From Dendrolimus kikuchii (taxonomy: Eukaryota > Arthropoda > Insecta > Lepidoptera > Lasiocampidae), in contig CM034412.1 in NCBI GenBank assembly GCA_019925095.2, positions 3,534,001-3,598,000 of the forward strand: a DNA stretch of 64,000 bases, written 5' to 3'. This document shows, in pieces, positions 1-10,950 of this stretch (positions are counted from its first letter, which is position 1; each line of letters starts with the position of its first letter). Made by a program: the position numbers and the translations under genes. Under the pieces are notes generated by a model. The model saw nothing but the letters and a program-made list of their open reading frames with translations. It was not told the DNA's origin and did not search any database.

Positions 1-50
1 TGACCACGACGTGATTTGAACACGCAACCTTCTGGAGTCAGAACTAATGC
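1..50 (-). other. tRNA-Trp-like 3' segment, truncated by the window edge
   Basis: Read on the minus strand, this matches the anticodon arm and T arm of insect tRNA-Trp(CCA): TCTGACTCCAGA, then AAGGTTGCG and TTCAAATCACG. Four bases after the anticodon stem are missing and the 5' half does not match, so it is not a working tRNA gene. On the plus strand it reads like an extended primer-binding site of an LTR element whose LTR would lie left of the window. A second copy is at 31078-31115. Confidence 0.5.
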
Positions 51-59
51 AATAAAAAA

Positions 60-1632
60 AATTAAGGGTGGCTGAACACGGCATCGCAACATTGTTATGT
101 ATTTATAATCTATAACGGCGCGGAAGTTTACCCATGATTTCGTAGAACAAATACAATGACATGTGTTCATAACTGAATTACTAAACAGAAAACACCCGGG
201 ATATAAATTACCTTTATTAAAGATTAATTTTAAGTTCTTTCCCACGTGATCTAGTAGATAAACAAAATCCTAAACAATTGTATTTTCGGAATGTGACTAA
301 TCCTAGCTAACCCCTTTCTTATTTTAAATTTATTCTAATGTAGAAACTCGACCCCTGCGCGTAGACTACAGGCACGACATGCGTCAGGGAAACTGACTAA
401 CGGTTAGATATACAAGGCGAGTTTGTCTAAGAATGTGCATATTTACACATCGGTATAGTTTCCGGCACGAATCTTGAGCGGTCAGCTGAACAGTAAGGAT
501 CGCTTTATGCATTGATCGTAGCAATGTAATGAGATTTATCGACTTATTTATGTTTTTGTCTCTTTACTGGAAAAAGACAGAGTAACCGCTCATGAATAGT
601 ACCTGGGACCTAATCGAGATAAGATGATTTCCACGCATTGTTTTCCATTATCATCAGCACGTGGTAGTCAAGTAGGTAGGTAGGTAATCATAACAATATA
701 AGTATTACACAATTTAGACCATAAAAATGACTAAGCGCTACAAGCTTAAACGCTACTTGCTTAAAAAAACCATAATGGAGTAATAACAGAAATAAAACAA
801 AGTATAAAGACATAGTTATTTCAAATATTTCATAAAAATTAGCTAGTGAAAAGGTACAATAAAATGGCGTAGATAAAATTCAAACCACAAAAAAGTTTAA
901 AACAAGAATTCAAATAAAAGTAGAAACAATAGAACCTTATGTACAGATCAAAAACAATGAGACAAAAAGTTCTGTAATCAAATTGAAAATTCTAAAAATT
1001 TATTTAAGATAAATATTTAGGAAAGTAGATACCGGATTTTGTTTTTCATATCTAGATGTACACATTTTTAAAATTACAAGTACCTAAAATAACTATGGGA
1101 TTAAATACTTACATTTATAAAAAACGTATACGCTCCAATTAATCACTAATAAATTGTAAAAAGAAACAGATTTCAAAATTATATTTTATTCCACGACTGA
1201 CTATTATTCTGACTTCTGACCCTCGAGTGCTGAACACAGAATAAAAGTAAACTGATAGAATGACTGAGCTTTTGATTTTAATATACCCACGATGTAGGTA
1301 TATAAGACGGATACGAATATTATCTCGCAAAATTTCAAAATTAGTTTGTTGGAATCACCGTCCAATAGACAAGTTAAAGCAAAACTTCGTAATAAATATT
1401 GTGAGAATTATTGAATTTTAATTAATAACTACTGGTTATAAAAGTTTAACATGTTTTATCTTTATTTTGTTGAATATTTCACATTTGTTTTGTAAAATGT
1501 TTTATTTTCCAAAGTAGCATAAACAACCTACTACCTTTTATTCCAGTGGTAACACTAAACAGGACTAGAAAATTAAGACCGAAACAAATTGTCAGCCGCA
1601 TTCATAAGCAGTGGTTGACGGCAGTGACTAAG
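60..1632. other. AT-rich stretch with no recognised gene
   Basis: No coding sequence, RNA gene or repeat shared with the rest of the window was recognised. Short open frames here are low-complexity and lack coding character. The stretch is consistent with intron or intergenic DNA. Confidence 0.6.
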
Positions 1633-1657
1633 ATGTGTGCACTATCATTTTAGACGC

Positions 1658-1838
1658 GGCTTCAAAGTCGCCAACTCTGCTTAAAGAAACCGCGTTGTCA
1701 ACTCCTAAAAAGCACTACATTGAGACGTATTTCGAAAAAAGCGATAAAAATACAGTAACAACAAAAGATAAATCATGTTATTATAAAAACTTGTTTTTTG
1801 ACGATCATATTCCGATACACGTCAATAGTTCAGTATAG
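1658..1838 (+). CDS. possible terminal coding exon, unrecognised
   Basis: An open frame of about 60 codons follows a plausible acceptor (CATTTTAG just before 1658) and ends at TAG in 1836-1838. It has no internal Met, so it could only be a 3' exon. The peptide is hydrophilic, rich in Lys, Thr and Ser, with the segments TLLKETALSTPKKHYIETYF and DDHIPIHVNSSV, and looks more protein-like than neighbouring frames. I recognise no domain. No strong poly(A) signal follows directly, and no companion exon was found to the left. It may also be a transposase remnant or chance. Confidence 0.2.
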
Positions 1839-2313
1839 AGTCATAGAATTTTAAAAAGTGCTAAATAGAACGCTAATTACTAAATATTATTTTAAAGTTC
1901 TAAAAGAGATTAAAAAAAGCATAAGTCCTAGCGCCAAAAGCGCCATGTTGGTTACAGTGCGCGGCTTGCGGCCTTGTACACAAGCAGCTTCTATTTTTAT
2001 TTACGCTGAAAAAAAATGGAAATATCCACGTGTATTAGGAATGTTATCGTCAAAAAACAAGTATTGTTAATAATTTGATTGCGTGTAATGCAGGACTGTG
2101 AATGTTGCATTGGTGAATGCAGCTTGCATTGCGTCCCGCAAAACCGAGCAGAATGCCTCTTGACTCCTGCAAGTTCCACCCACTGCATTGCAACATAGCG
2201 AATGGACCTTTCAAGTTCTAGCTGTCAAGCGCGACCACATATTGGTGGTTTTATAAACTAGTCACTTTTTCATAATTTAGCATTTTTTTACACCTTTGCT
2301 CATGAAGCTACAC

Positions 2314-2525
2314 TTAGGGCCGCTTGCCTAACGATCGCCTTTAAATAAAATTAGTTAATCATATTAAACTGCCTAAATACGTTTTACACAAAATGTATTG
2401 ACAGTTCTTTAAACGTATTTAGCGGCATATTTTGCGTTGTGCAAGACGCTAATTGTATTTAAGGGTGTTAAATACGTTTGGTGTTTCTTAAATAAATTTA
2501 AGCGACCTTAGGCAAGCGGCCCTTA
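2314..2525. mobile_element. PIF/Harbinger-like MITE (206 bp) with TTA duplication
   Basis: The element occupies 2317-2522. Its ends are perfect 15-bp inverted repeats starting GGGCCGCTTGCCTAA, with weaker pairing further in. It is flanked by TTA on both sides (2314-2316 and 2523-2525). A 3-bp TTA duplication with GGGC-type ends is characteristic of PIF/Harbinger. There is no coding capacity. Confidence 0.75.
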
Positions 2526-3117
2526 AGGCTTCAAAAGAGATAGCAAAATAAAACATTCAAATAATGTTATGCTAAAAGTCAATAGCATGTAATGGAACAT
2601 GTCGACATTCATAAATTTTCGTAAATAGATATTCACCTATCACGTAGTAAAATATGGCAAAATAAAGTAGAACATAATAGGAGCGCCACTTCCGCAAATG
2701 TGTCTAAACTCTAGCAACTCCAATTTTATGCTCGGGCCACACCTGCGATAACGTGAAAGATATAGATTGTAGCCCAATTATATTACAAATAAAGCATTAC
2801 ACCCATCGCCACAGCTGCGTGAAACGGTCTATACCTATACATTATTCCAGAGGAAGTGTAGTGAAACACTTACAAGCCATTAGATAGCGCTGTGCAATAG
2901 TTGAGATCACAAAAGATTCCCGACACGTACAAAGAATATATACAAATTTCGAACAATAATAGACGGGCCCAGGCCTGCGAGGTATAGCATTAATTTTGCT
3001 GGAAGATCTTCCTTTAAGACGGAGGAGCATTCGGTCTTGGTCCTCCATCCTATACGGGTCATCCTAAAGAAGTACTACGTCAACCATCGTGTAAGTATCA
3101 GGTTATGCACATGCGTG
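2526..3117. other. no gene recognised; short repeat near 2956-2975
   Basis: No coding sequence recognised. The segment AATAATAGACGGGCCCAGGC near 2956 recurs in inverted orientation at about 6338-6358, so both are probably ends of one dispersed repeat that cannot be delimited here. Confidence 0.4.
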
Positions 3118-3421
3118 CATTTTTTAACATACATACATATATACATACATAACTTCACGCCAGTTCCCTTGCGGGGTAGGCACGAACAACAGAGCGCCAT
3201 TTAGGCCCATTCTTACACACCTCACTTGCTTCTTTGACATTCATAACTCTTGTCATGCACACTCGTCTGTTCTTAAGGCTCCTGACATCACCCTCCGCTA
3301 GTACACGATCAATTTGATCATGGAAGGTGTGTCGTGGCCTTCCACGACTTCTGCATCCATCCACTTTTGCATTGTATATCTGTTTCGTCGTTCTTTCATC
3401 ATTCATTCATTTTTTAACATA
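3118..3421 (-). mobile_element. 5'-truncated CATA-tailed LINE (RT C-terminus), 276 bp, 14-bp TSD
   Basis: The insert is 3132-3407. On the minus strand it encodes the last part of a non-LTR reverse transcriptase, with the motif GCRSRGRPRHTFHDQIDRVL and a C-terminus ending in ARELA. A short 3' UTR and a (TATG)n tail follow, seen here as CATACATA. A perfect 14-bp duplication (CATTTTTTAACATA) flanks it at 3118-3131 and 3408-3421. The downstream reverse-transcriptase context (RWFGHVERM, then RGRPR) is typical of RTE-like LINEs. Confidence 0.85.
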
Positions 3422-3424
3422 AAC

Positions 3425-3890
3425 TATGATAATATTTTCTTAAGTATTCGCGTCTTGTATACATAATAAAACTACGTTTTAACTGTTTTAGGCGCGTTAA
3501 TTTATTTGATTTTCGTTATTCCGACGTTTCGGTCCCTTTTTAGTCCTTCCACCCATTTTAATATTACATAAAATTATTAGAGCCAGGCATGTTTGCTGAA
3601 GAGTTTCTTGCGACGCTTCTTCTCTTCAAGCCATAGCATGTTGCGAAGCGGTGGTAAATTAGATTAGGCTGCCATAGAGTAAATAATAACCATAAACAAA
3701 ATTAAAACTAAATAATTAAAATGAACAAGTTGGCGGCAGGCTGAATAAAACTTTTACAATACTCGTTGAAACTTGACATCTTTGCCTTCCGTGATCACGG
3801 CCACTGAAAAGTGGCCGAAACGTCGGAATAACAAAAATCAAATAAATTACCGCGCTTAAAACCGTCAAAACGTAGTTTTATTATAACCTA
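3425..3890. mobile_element. long-TIR MITE (copy 1)
   Basis: Terminal segments of about 80 bp at 3464-3545 and 3805-3886 are inverted copies of each other: AATAAAACTACGTTTTAAC on the left, AAACGTAGTTTTATT on the right. The left end extends outwards through ATTTTCTTAAG at about 3432. No transposase is present. The interior at about 3590-3660 resembles the 3' UTR of the CR1-like LINE at 28317-28910 (TTTCTTGC, CGCTTCTTCTC, GTTGCGAAGCGGTG). Relatives lie at 23524, 36849 and 48372. Confidence 0.65.
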
Positions 3891-4352
3891 TGATTACTGT
3901 AATAATAATGACTTAATTTTGTAAGCAAGAGCTTTAATACCTTGCGGTTGTTAATAGAACAAATATTTTATTAAAAGAAGCTAAACAAACCCCTACAATC
4001 TCACCATCACGGCTGTTCTTTGGTAAATATCGTATGAAACTTAGTATTGTTGCATCCGTATTACTTTTAATGCATTCTAGACTTGGATCAGCGTTAAAAC
4101 TAAAATAACATAGATATATTTGCTTTGTTATAATTCACTGACCTTGACTACAGATAGGATAGAATATTGCCGAATGCAAAAAAAATTAGTTCATGTTCTC
4201 GACGTTATAGTAATGTTATATACACAAAGTTTACAAAAATACTATCCAAAGTCCTTTATATTAATTTTACTGTACGTTAAAGCTTGTGTTCATTTTATTA
4301 TTCATTGAAAATTCCAGAAAATAAAAAATTATAGGCATTATTTAACAATACT
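3890..4352. other. no gene recognised
   Basis: AT-rich sequence with only short, low-complexity open frames and no recognised repeat. Confidence 0.5.
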
Positions 4353-4572
4353 TTATTCCAATAAATCTTCATCTAAATATTCTATCGCGCGAACTGCTTC
4401 TACATCCATGTCTTAATTAGAGATGGCCGCAACATCATCTTCGTCACACTCGGATTCAGAAGTACTGCTATTTTCATCCTCGAAATTTACAACTAATCAC
4501 TCACACCGAGTAAGTTTTTAGTGACATCTCGAAATGCACGCTCAGCTGCTTTCTATAATGGCAGAAAATCAT
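4353..4572 (-). pseudogene. remnant of an acidic protein C-terminus, unrecognised
   Basis: On the minus strand, from about 4494 down to 4353, the frame reads VVNFEDENSSTSESECDEDD, then a short spacer, an in-frame TAA, then DMDVEAVRAIEYLDEDLLE and a stop. Upstream, in another frame, AAERAFRDVTKNLLGVSD suggests the same protein after a frameshift. A Ser/Asp/Glu-rich tail followed by a short acidic helix resembles the C-terminus of some transposase-derived proteins, but I cannot name the family. The stop and frame change indicate a pseudogene, or less likely a miscalled exon. Confidence 0.35.
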
Positions 4573-5407
4573 AATCAATTCGAATCTTCATACAATGTAA
4601 TTAAACCAAAATTTAAAGTAAAAGACATTATTACGTAAATTTATTCAAACCATATGGTTTATGTCAACCGATCCCACATTGTGATAATATCTTCGCAGGT
4701 GTGGTCTTGGCACAAACAATTACTGAAAAACAAACATAACATAAGCTATCTGGTCGATGATAATTGAATAAAATTTCCGTATATGAAAGATCCAAAAATA
4801 ACATTTTCTGTATCATGTAATTTAAGATTGAATTTAAAAAAAAAACAATATAAAAATACGTTTTATACCAGTGGTTCTTTGGTAACATCGTCGAGGTTCA
4901 AAAGAATACTTCTTACTTCATATTCCGGAAGATATCGTCTGTAACCTTTATAAATTATTATTCTTCTCGAACTTAAAACAGTTTTCGCGTATTTCAATCA
5001 CTTTCAATACGAAAAAAAAAAGAAATATTACGAGTACCTGTACCTTTGTTTACATCGTATGCAAAGTAGAATGTTCATTTTGAGAATGTTGCTAGTAGAA
5101 AAAAAAGTAGTTCCGTTTCAAGATAATTTTGCAAGCTCTACTATTCAAATAGTATGTCCATGGTTTTATAATAGGCAGGTATCTACCAAATATAATATTC
5201 ATAGAATATTAATATTATTGTGGGTACCTACTAATAAATATTCATTATTATATTCTATAAAGGCGTATTCCTACATTTTACCATTGAAGAAGAATACTAG
5301 GTACTTATTCATTGATGACCTAACGGCTTATTTCTGTTAAGGGGCCCATCTGCGAACCTGCATTGCGGTCCGCCGACACAGTGTATTATCTATGGTTCGC
5401 TGCGTAA
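4573..5407. other. no gene recognised
   Basis: AT-rich. An open frame at 5059-5340 (+) has no recognisable similarity and a composition explained by AT bias. No repeat from elsewhere in the window was matched. Confidence 0.5.
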
Positions 5408-6040
5408 TACAGGACTATGGGGAGTTTTTGGCGGGAATTGAAAAGAGACGCTGTGCTGTGCAGTTTTATTTCCTAAAAATGTGTAAAATTATTCTAAAAT
5501 TAACAATAGTTGTGGGATATTGATAGTTTTTGAGTAGTAATTATGTGTTTTTGCGAGAAATGTGAACTATATAGTCAAATGTGGCCTTTCGAGATTTCAC
5601 AAGAACTCCGTTGAATGGTGTGGATTGTAGCCTACAATACAACTGCGCCTGGCTTAAAGGCCTAGTTGCCAAGCCTTAAACATAAAAAAATACAGGACTA
5701 TGTAGGTGTTTTTGGCGGGAACTGAAAGGGGAGATGTTGTGCTGTGCAGTTTTATTTTCTAAAAATGTGTAAAATTACTCTAAAATGAACAATAGTTGTA
5801 GGATATTGATAGTTTTGAGTAGTAATTATGTGTTTTGTGAGAAATGTGAACTGTATAGTCAAATGTGGCCTTTTGTGTTGTCACAAGAACTCCTTTGAAT
5901 GGCACTAGCTGATTACCTACAATTTAGCTGTGCTACACATATGCTTAAGAAAATGAAGAAACTATATTGTAAACTAAGATCTGGCTTAAAGGTCGAGCTG
6001 CCAAGCCATAAACTTAATAAAAAAATTATACAGGACTATG
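5408..6040 (+). repeat. two tandem copies of a ~280-340 bp unit, each ending A-rich
   Basis: Units 5408-5690 and 5691-6028 share long stretches, for example TTTTTGGCGGGAA, GCTGTGCTGTGCAGTTTTAT and TAGTAATTATGTGTTTT. Each ends in an A-run after GCCAAGCC. The 12-mer TACAGGACTATG occurs at the start of unit 1, at the junction and after unit 2. This fits a tandem duplication, or two A-tailed retroelement insertions into the same target. No coding sequence was seen. Confidence 0.65.
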
Positions 6041-6179
6041 TATCGCTACTCAAAATCAGAATAAAAATCTGAAAAGCGAGTGGTCGCCTATCAGACTACT
6101 ACAAGTAAAAGCCTTTTAAATTAACCAAATTACAAAATTACTACAGTTTTCAATATCTTGTTGTTTTAGGAAATCTAGG

Positions 6180-6275
6180 CAGTAGTTTTTATGTTTTGCT
6201 TGACACCCACTTCAAGATGTAAAAATATTTACTTTTTGCTGTTTAGGCACTCTTGCAGTCGGTTTTTAAACTCCT
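6180..6275 (+). repeat. fragment of the AAAACCGACTTCAAAA repeat class
   Basis: The string TTTTTATGTTTTGCTTGACACC, reduced here to its core TATGTTTTGCTTGACACC, is followed by TTCAAGATGTA and AGTCGGTTTTTAAAC. The same layout occurs at 41094-41195, and the palindromic terminal motif is well developed at 51560-51735. Probably a decayed MITE. Confidence 0.4.
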
Positions 6276-6770
6276 TGCTTGGCAGTCATGCAAGCCCGGC
6301 CACTACAGACCTGGGCCCATTGAGATATGATCCTAAGCCTGGGCCCGTCTATTATTTACCCTTAAAATTTCTATAATTGTTTTCAAAATCGATATTTCAT
6401 GTTGAAAACATTGATATTGTAATATTATTCCATCCACATTTATAAATGTTATTAATTTAAAATGATTATCGTTGTTGTTTTGAAACGAGAATTAATTAAA
6501 TCAATGTTTTTCTTTAACAAATAAACATAGAAATGTTCATATTTACAAATCACAATATTAACGAAATCGATTTTTAATTTTTTAAAATAATGAGAAGCTG
6601 ATGTGACAAGGTTGTATAGATTCAGTTCTTTTTCTTGTCACTGAGGCGAATTTAATAATAACAACTATTTGATGTAGGGATGGGAGATTTTTGTATCGAT
6701 TTATTGTATAACATTGTAGTATCTGTGTGGGAACTTGAATCAATCGATTATGATTTAAATTGGATGGATG

Positions 6771-7335
6771 GATGGATATTATAATGATACTATTTTTTTT
6801 TTATATATCGACCTCGACGTCAAGATCTGTATCACAGCATCTTGGGCCAAATGGCGTGAGTTGACAGGTGTCATTTGTGACCCCAAAATGCCGGTTAAAT
6901 TAAAAGGACAGGTCTATAAATCCATCATTAGACCTGTCCTTTTGTATAGCAGTGAACCGTGGCCTGTACTTGAGCAACACAAGCAAGAACTGCATGTCAC
7001 GGAGATGAATGTGCTGCGATGGATGTAAGGAGTAGCGCGGAAAGACCGTATCAGTGACTCTCGCATCCGCGGCAGTCTTCATATCCGTGACATTGCAGAC
7101 AAACTGCAAGAGTATCGCTTATTATGTGGGGAAAAAATGTCATGCCATGCCGCCTCCGCCAGGTCCCGGTCGAAGGGGAAGGCCCAAGAAATGCTGGCTT
7201 GACGTTGTGAAGGATGATATGCGTAACAATGGTCTAAAACGGGGGATGTTGAACACCGCACGAAGTGTAGTAGAAAAAGTAGGAAAGCGTACCCTGGGCG
7301 TCGGAGTGATCGCTTCGAACGCAACAGAGATTTAA
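6771..7335 (+). pseudogene. non-LTR reverse transcriptase C-terminal remnant (RTE-like)
   Basis: Plus-strand frames contain KLKGQVYKSIIRPVLLYSSE, then TEMNVLRWM, a TAA, then GVARKDRISDSRIRG and RDIADKLQES. After frame changes, PGPGRRGRPKKCWLDVVKDD and NGLKRGMLNTARSV follow. This is the order at the end of RTE-type LINE polymerases: thumb region, then RWM-G-TRKD, then GRRGRPK. At least one stop and two frameshifts disable it. Related remnants lie at 11880-12100 (+), 14215-14300 (+) and 60440-60855 (-). Confidence 0.75.
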
Positions 7336-8224
7336 CACTCGGATGATTATTATAAAATATTATATTAAAATTAAGTTTATTTCGACAAAAATTTAGAACA
7401 GATATTTTTCAAAAAGTAAAAAAAGTACAGTGTGACCAATCTAAAATAATATAAACTTTTAATATGTATTTGAGTACTACCACATAATATATTTCTCCAA
7501 CAAAATTAAGTATGTTTTCCCTTTTAACAATATTTATATCCTCTGTAGTCAATATTTATATCATCATCAGTCAATTGTAAATAAAGTGAATTTATCGATA
7601 TAAATTTAATCTTGTACAGTATTTTATAAGACATTTCTTGTTTTGCAGACTTCACTGGTTTGTTTAAATTATAATACGAGAGTAAAATTTCCGCGTGTTT
7701 ATTATACGTAGTTCCTGTGAAATGAATATTTGAAAATTAGCATACTTTTCCCGGATGAATAACCTAAAATCATAATTTAAGAAATGTAAAAAAATATCTA
7801 ACTAACAAAGTTGGTAGATAAAAACCTCAACGGCATATTTTAAGCAATTACAAAAGACCTAAGTTCAATCGTTACTAAATTAAATAACTTTCTTTAATTC
7901 ACGTTTTGTACTTAAACAGTCCAACGTATTAAGATAAAAAATTTCACCAGGTTGATAAGTTTTGTAGATTTAACTTATAATTGAATATTTGATTACTACT
8001 ATTGAGTAAATTGAAACGAATTTAATCGATATATATTTGCACTATTGTGTGCCAGCAACACTAAACTCATTTTTTTAATTCACAGATAACGGCTGTGAAT
8101 GTCGGACGGATGATGTGCAGTGCCTTTGAAAATAAATAATTTATATTTTATAGAAATGTATGCATTATAGTTAAATGTAAGTTATTTTGTGTTAAAAATA
8201 TCACAAATTACTTTATGTGAAAAC
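7336..8224. other. AT-rich sequence upstream of the candidate exon
   Basis: No repeat or coding sequence recognised. If the ATG at 8225 is genuine, the 5' UTR and perhaps the promoter lie here. TTTTATAG at about 8148-8155 could be an acceptor for a 5' UTR exon. I see no definable core promoter. Confidence 0.3.
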
Positions 8225-8309
8225 ATGGTGCGTGGTAGTGTTGAAGTGTGGTGTTTTGTTGTGTTGCTTTTATTTATATTGACAAAGGATATCAATGCTC
8301 AGGAACTCA
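8225..8309 (+). CDS. candidate first coding exon with signal peptide; product unknown
   Basis: ATG at 8225 opens 28 codons plus one base, ending at TCA|GTAAGT (donor GT at 8310-8311), so the intron would be phase 1. The peptide starts MVRGSVEVWC, continues with a hydrophobic core FVVLLLFIL, and has a likely signal-peptidase site near INA|QEL. This charge, core and cleavage layout is what a secreted or type I membrane protein exon would show. The upstream context AAAACATGG is a good insect start. No matching second exon was found to 64 kb, so the gene would continue beyond the window after a very long intron. The family is not recognised, and chance remains possible because only 85 bases carry the evidence. 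Confidence 0.5.
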
Positions 8310-10737
8310 GTAAGTTCTTTACATTTTCTACCTTTTTTACTTAAAACTGGTTGCATGTTACGAGTTTACCAGACGTCTGCTTATATTCTGTTGAGTTGTG
8401 TATTTGAAAAACGTATTATTTATATTTAGTTTTGTATCCATACAAGTAAGTATCAATAGTCATCTCAATTAATAACATCTTTTTAAAATTATTATTTTAA
8501 ACACGCCGTGAACAAAACGGCGGCAAAGTTAAATATTCGCAAACTTTTTTTTTAATGACCAAACTAATGACTAAGTCCATTCCATTGAGATATAACATGT
8601 CTAGAGAGAACATTGTTAACAAACAACACCGCCAAAAACGGCATCAAAAAACGCAAAGCGTTGCTAATTCACTCTGCGTTTTCAGGATAACAAGGAAAAA
8701 ATATTACCCCATTTTTAATAATTAATTATTTTTTTATGTAAGTGAAAAGTTTAAATGATCATTATGATTTATTTGCTTTATGTGTTATAATTATATATAT
8801 AATATTACTCAGAGGTTTTAGTTTTTTTTAAATAAACTATTAGCAACAAAAGTTGTGTGCCTTGGAACGAACCATAAAAAATACATGCACAAATTAATTC
8901 ATAACATATTTTAGTACATGTAGTAATTTGAATTCGCAATAAAATGCCTTTACAGATATTAGTATGTATTTATAAGTCTGTTAATTACCAATACTAATGT
9001 AATAATTTTAAAAAAACTATTCATAATGGCAAATTATTTTTGCGTTACACAACATGTTCACATGGGTTATTAGACAACTATTTATGCCCCAAAGATTATA
9101 CTGCGCTAAAAATCAGTGAAATAAGTTGTAATAGTGAAACAATTCGATGGGCTCATATTGGGTAGTGGGTTTTATGTGTAATCCAAAGTTAGATCAGTGG
9201 TAGGAACTATGGGGTAGGTACACGGGATAGTTTAGTACAGGGACTTAAGAGCAACTAAACTACCTGAGAAGGGCTATTATAAAAATAAAAATATTGATAT
9301 CCAAAAGTTTTTATTCAAACTAGTTCGGTTTGATTATTTTATAAACTAAAATTTGTTTTATATCATATTAATATATTAAATTATTTTTTAATTAGGATAT
9401 AATGGAGATGCAGCTAACAGAATACAGACAAAATTAATATCTTAATTATGACAATAATATACTAAAAAATGTCAGTACACTATATCTCCATAAATTCTTA
9501 ACATGTTTTTGGGTAACATAAAATGAAACTATACAAGGTATACGTTTAAATTGTACACTAAATTACTATTGAATATATTACAAAACTGTGACACTTCACA
9601 CAAAACTAAATTTTCTATCCAGCAAAAACAGGCACTGCAACAATATATATATAATTGGTTAATTCAAATTGGCTTGCGTGATTCATGATCATTTTTTTTC
9701 ATTTATCCTCATTATTGTAGTTTACAGATGATAGGCAAGACTTTACACAGGCTGCTACTTTAATAACAAAAATAAAACTAGAACGGGTTGAAATAGTGGA
9801 TGACACTTTATATGGGAGACCAATAATTTCTCAAGTTTATAGATATAAAAATTCATTGTCTATAAAAAATGTGATAGTGACTCGGACTGTCTATCTGTTA
9901 AGCTTTAACGAAAAAACTACTGGAGTGCAGGATTGGTTTTGCTGTAATTTTGTACATATGCAGTTTTAATACTGAAAATGGACATAGATAATGAAGTGAA
10001 TTTTCTTAGGGCAAATAGCATTTAACATAAAATTTAATACAAAGTATACTCATGCTATCACTAATGCTTACTCTTTAAACAAGAGGCACTTAAACAAAAT
10101 GCACTAGGGTTGCACTGGGGTTTGATGAGAATACTAGTAATTGTATATTTATGAGTAATTCAGCAAAAAAATTTGTATCAATTCATGGTCGGTTCCTGTA
10201 CCTTACTATTTAATCACTTGCCTTACCATCAGATGAATTTTGACATCACTTCTAAGCAGGCCTTTTTTGTCACTTCCTTTTTGGGGGCATGCTAATTCTC
10301 GAAAGTTAAGTCTATAATTTGTTGTTTGTTGCTCCACTCCAAAAAACCTATAAAAAAATCTTTTTTTTTTATAAAGGTTATCAAAATTGTTTTTTTTTTC
10401 AGTTTTTAAGGCAATTTTTCGATATTTCCCTTATGGGCACTACATGCCCCCGGATGCCCCCACAAAAAAAGCCCTGCTTGTACATATGGAACTTATGCCA
10501 AATTTCTACCGATAGTAGGGCAAATGAACATTGGTAAGATATAGGATTGGGCCATCAATAAATCAGGTACATCTAACTACCAGTGTTATCTCTAAATTGC
10601 TTCCTGTCACTGCAAATTGGTAAGTATCCCAAGAGGTGGCTTGTTGTGATTTATTAGTGAAGTAGAGTAGACAACACTCTTTGACCCAATGTTAATTTTG
10701 CGTTAAACTGCACTGAAGTTACATACCATTTTTTATA
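8310..10737. other. repeat-poor AT-rich stretch, probable intron start
   Basis: In about 2.4 kb I recognise no LINE, SINE or MITE shared with the rest of the window except possible Helitron-like text at 9890-9970 (AACTACTGGAGTGCAGGA). A short segment at 10505-10549 (GGCAAATGAAC, TTGGTAAGATATAGGA) recurs at 53620-53660. Low-complexity T runs occur near 10360-10400. Confidence 0.4.
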
Positions 10738-10950
10738 GCCTCTGTGATTGAGCGGGCTAAGTCCTTGCCGACTTATCTCACTGCAATGCAGGGGCTCCAG
10801 GTTAGTGTCCTGGTATGGTAAATTTCATAAATCAAAATTTTCTGTTATTTAAGGTTTAGGATCTGTCGCAGAGTGGTCTGTTGTACTTATATTATCCGTA
10901 ACACAAGCATAACTTATTTAGCTTGGGGATATGTCTATTTGTCTACAGAA
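10738..10950 (+). mobile_element. tRNA-derived SINE (family T1), divergent copy
   Basis: Begins TCTGTGATTGAGCGGGCTAA, a tRNA-like A box (TGATTGAGCGGG), followed by a decayed B box (GGTTAGTGTCC) and the family body through GGTAAATTTC to TTTGGGGATAT-like and TTTGTCTAC ends. Copies at 25377-25610 and 41385-41617 keep the B box GGTTCGATTCC. Confidence 0.75.
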
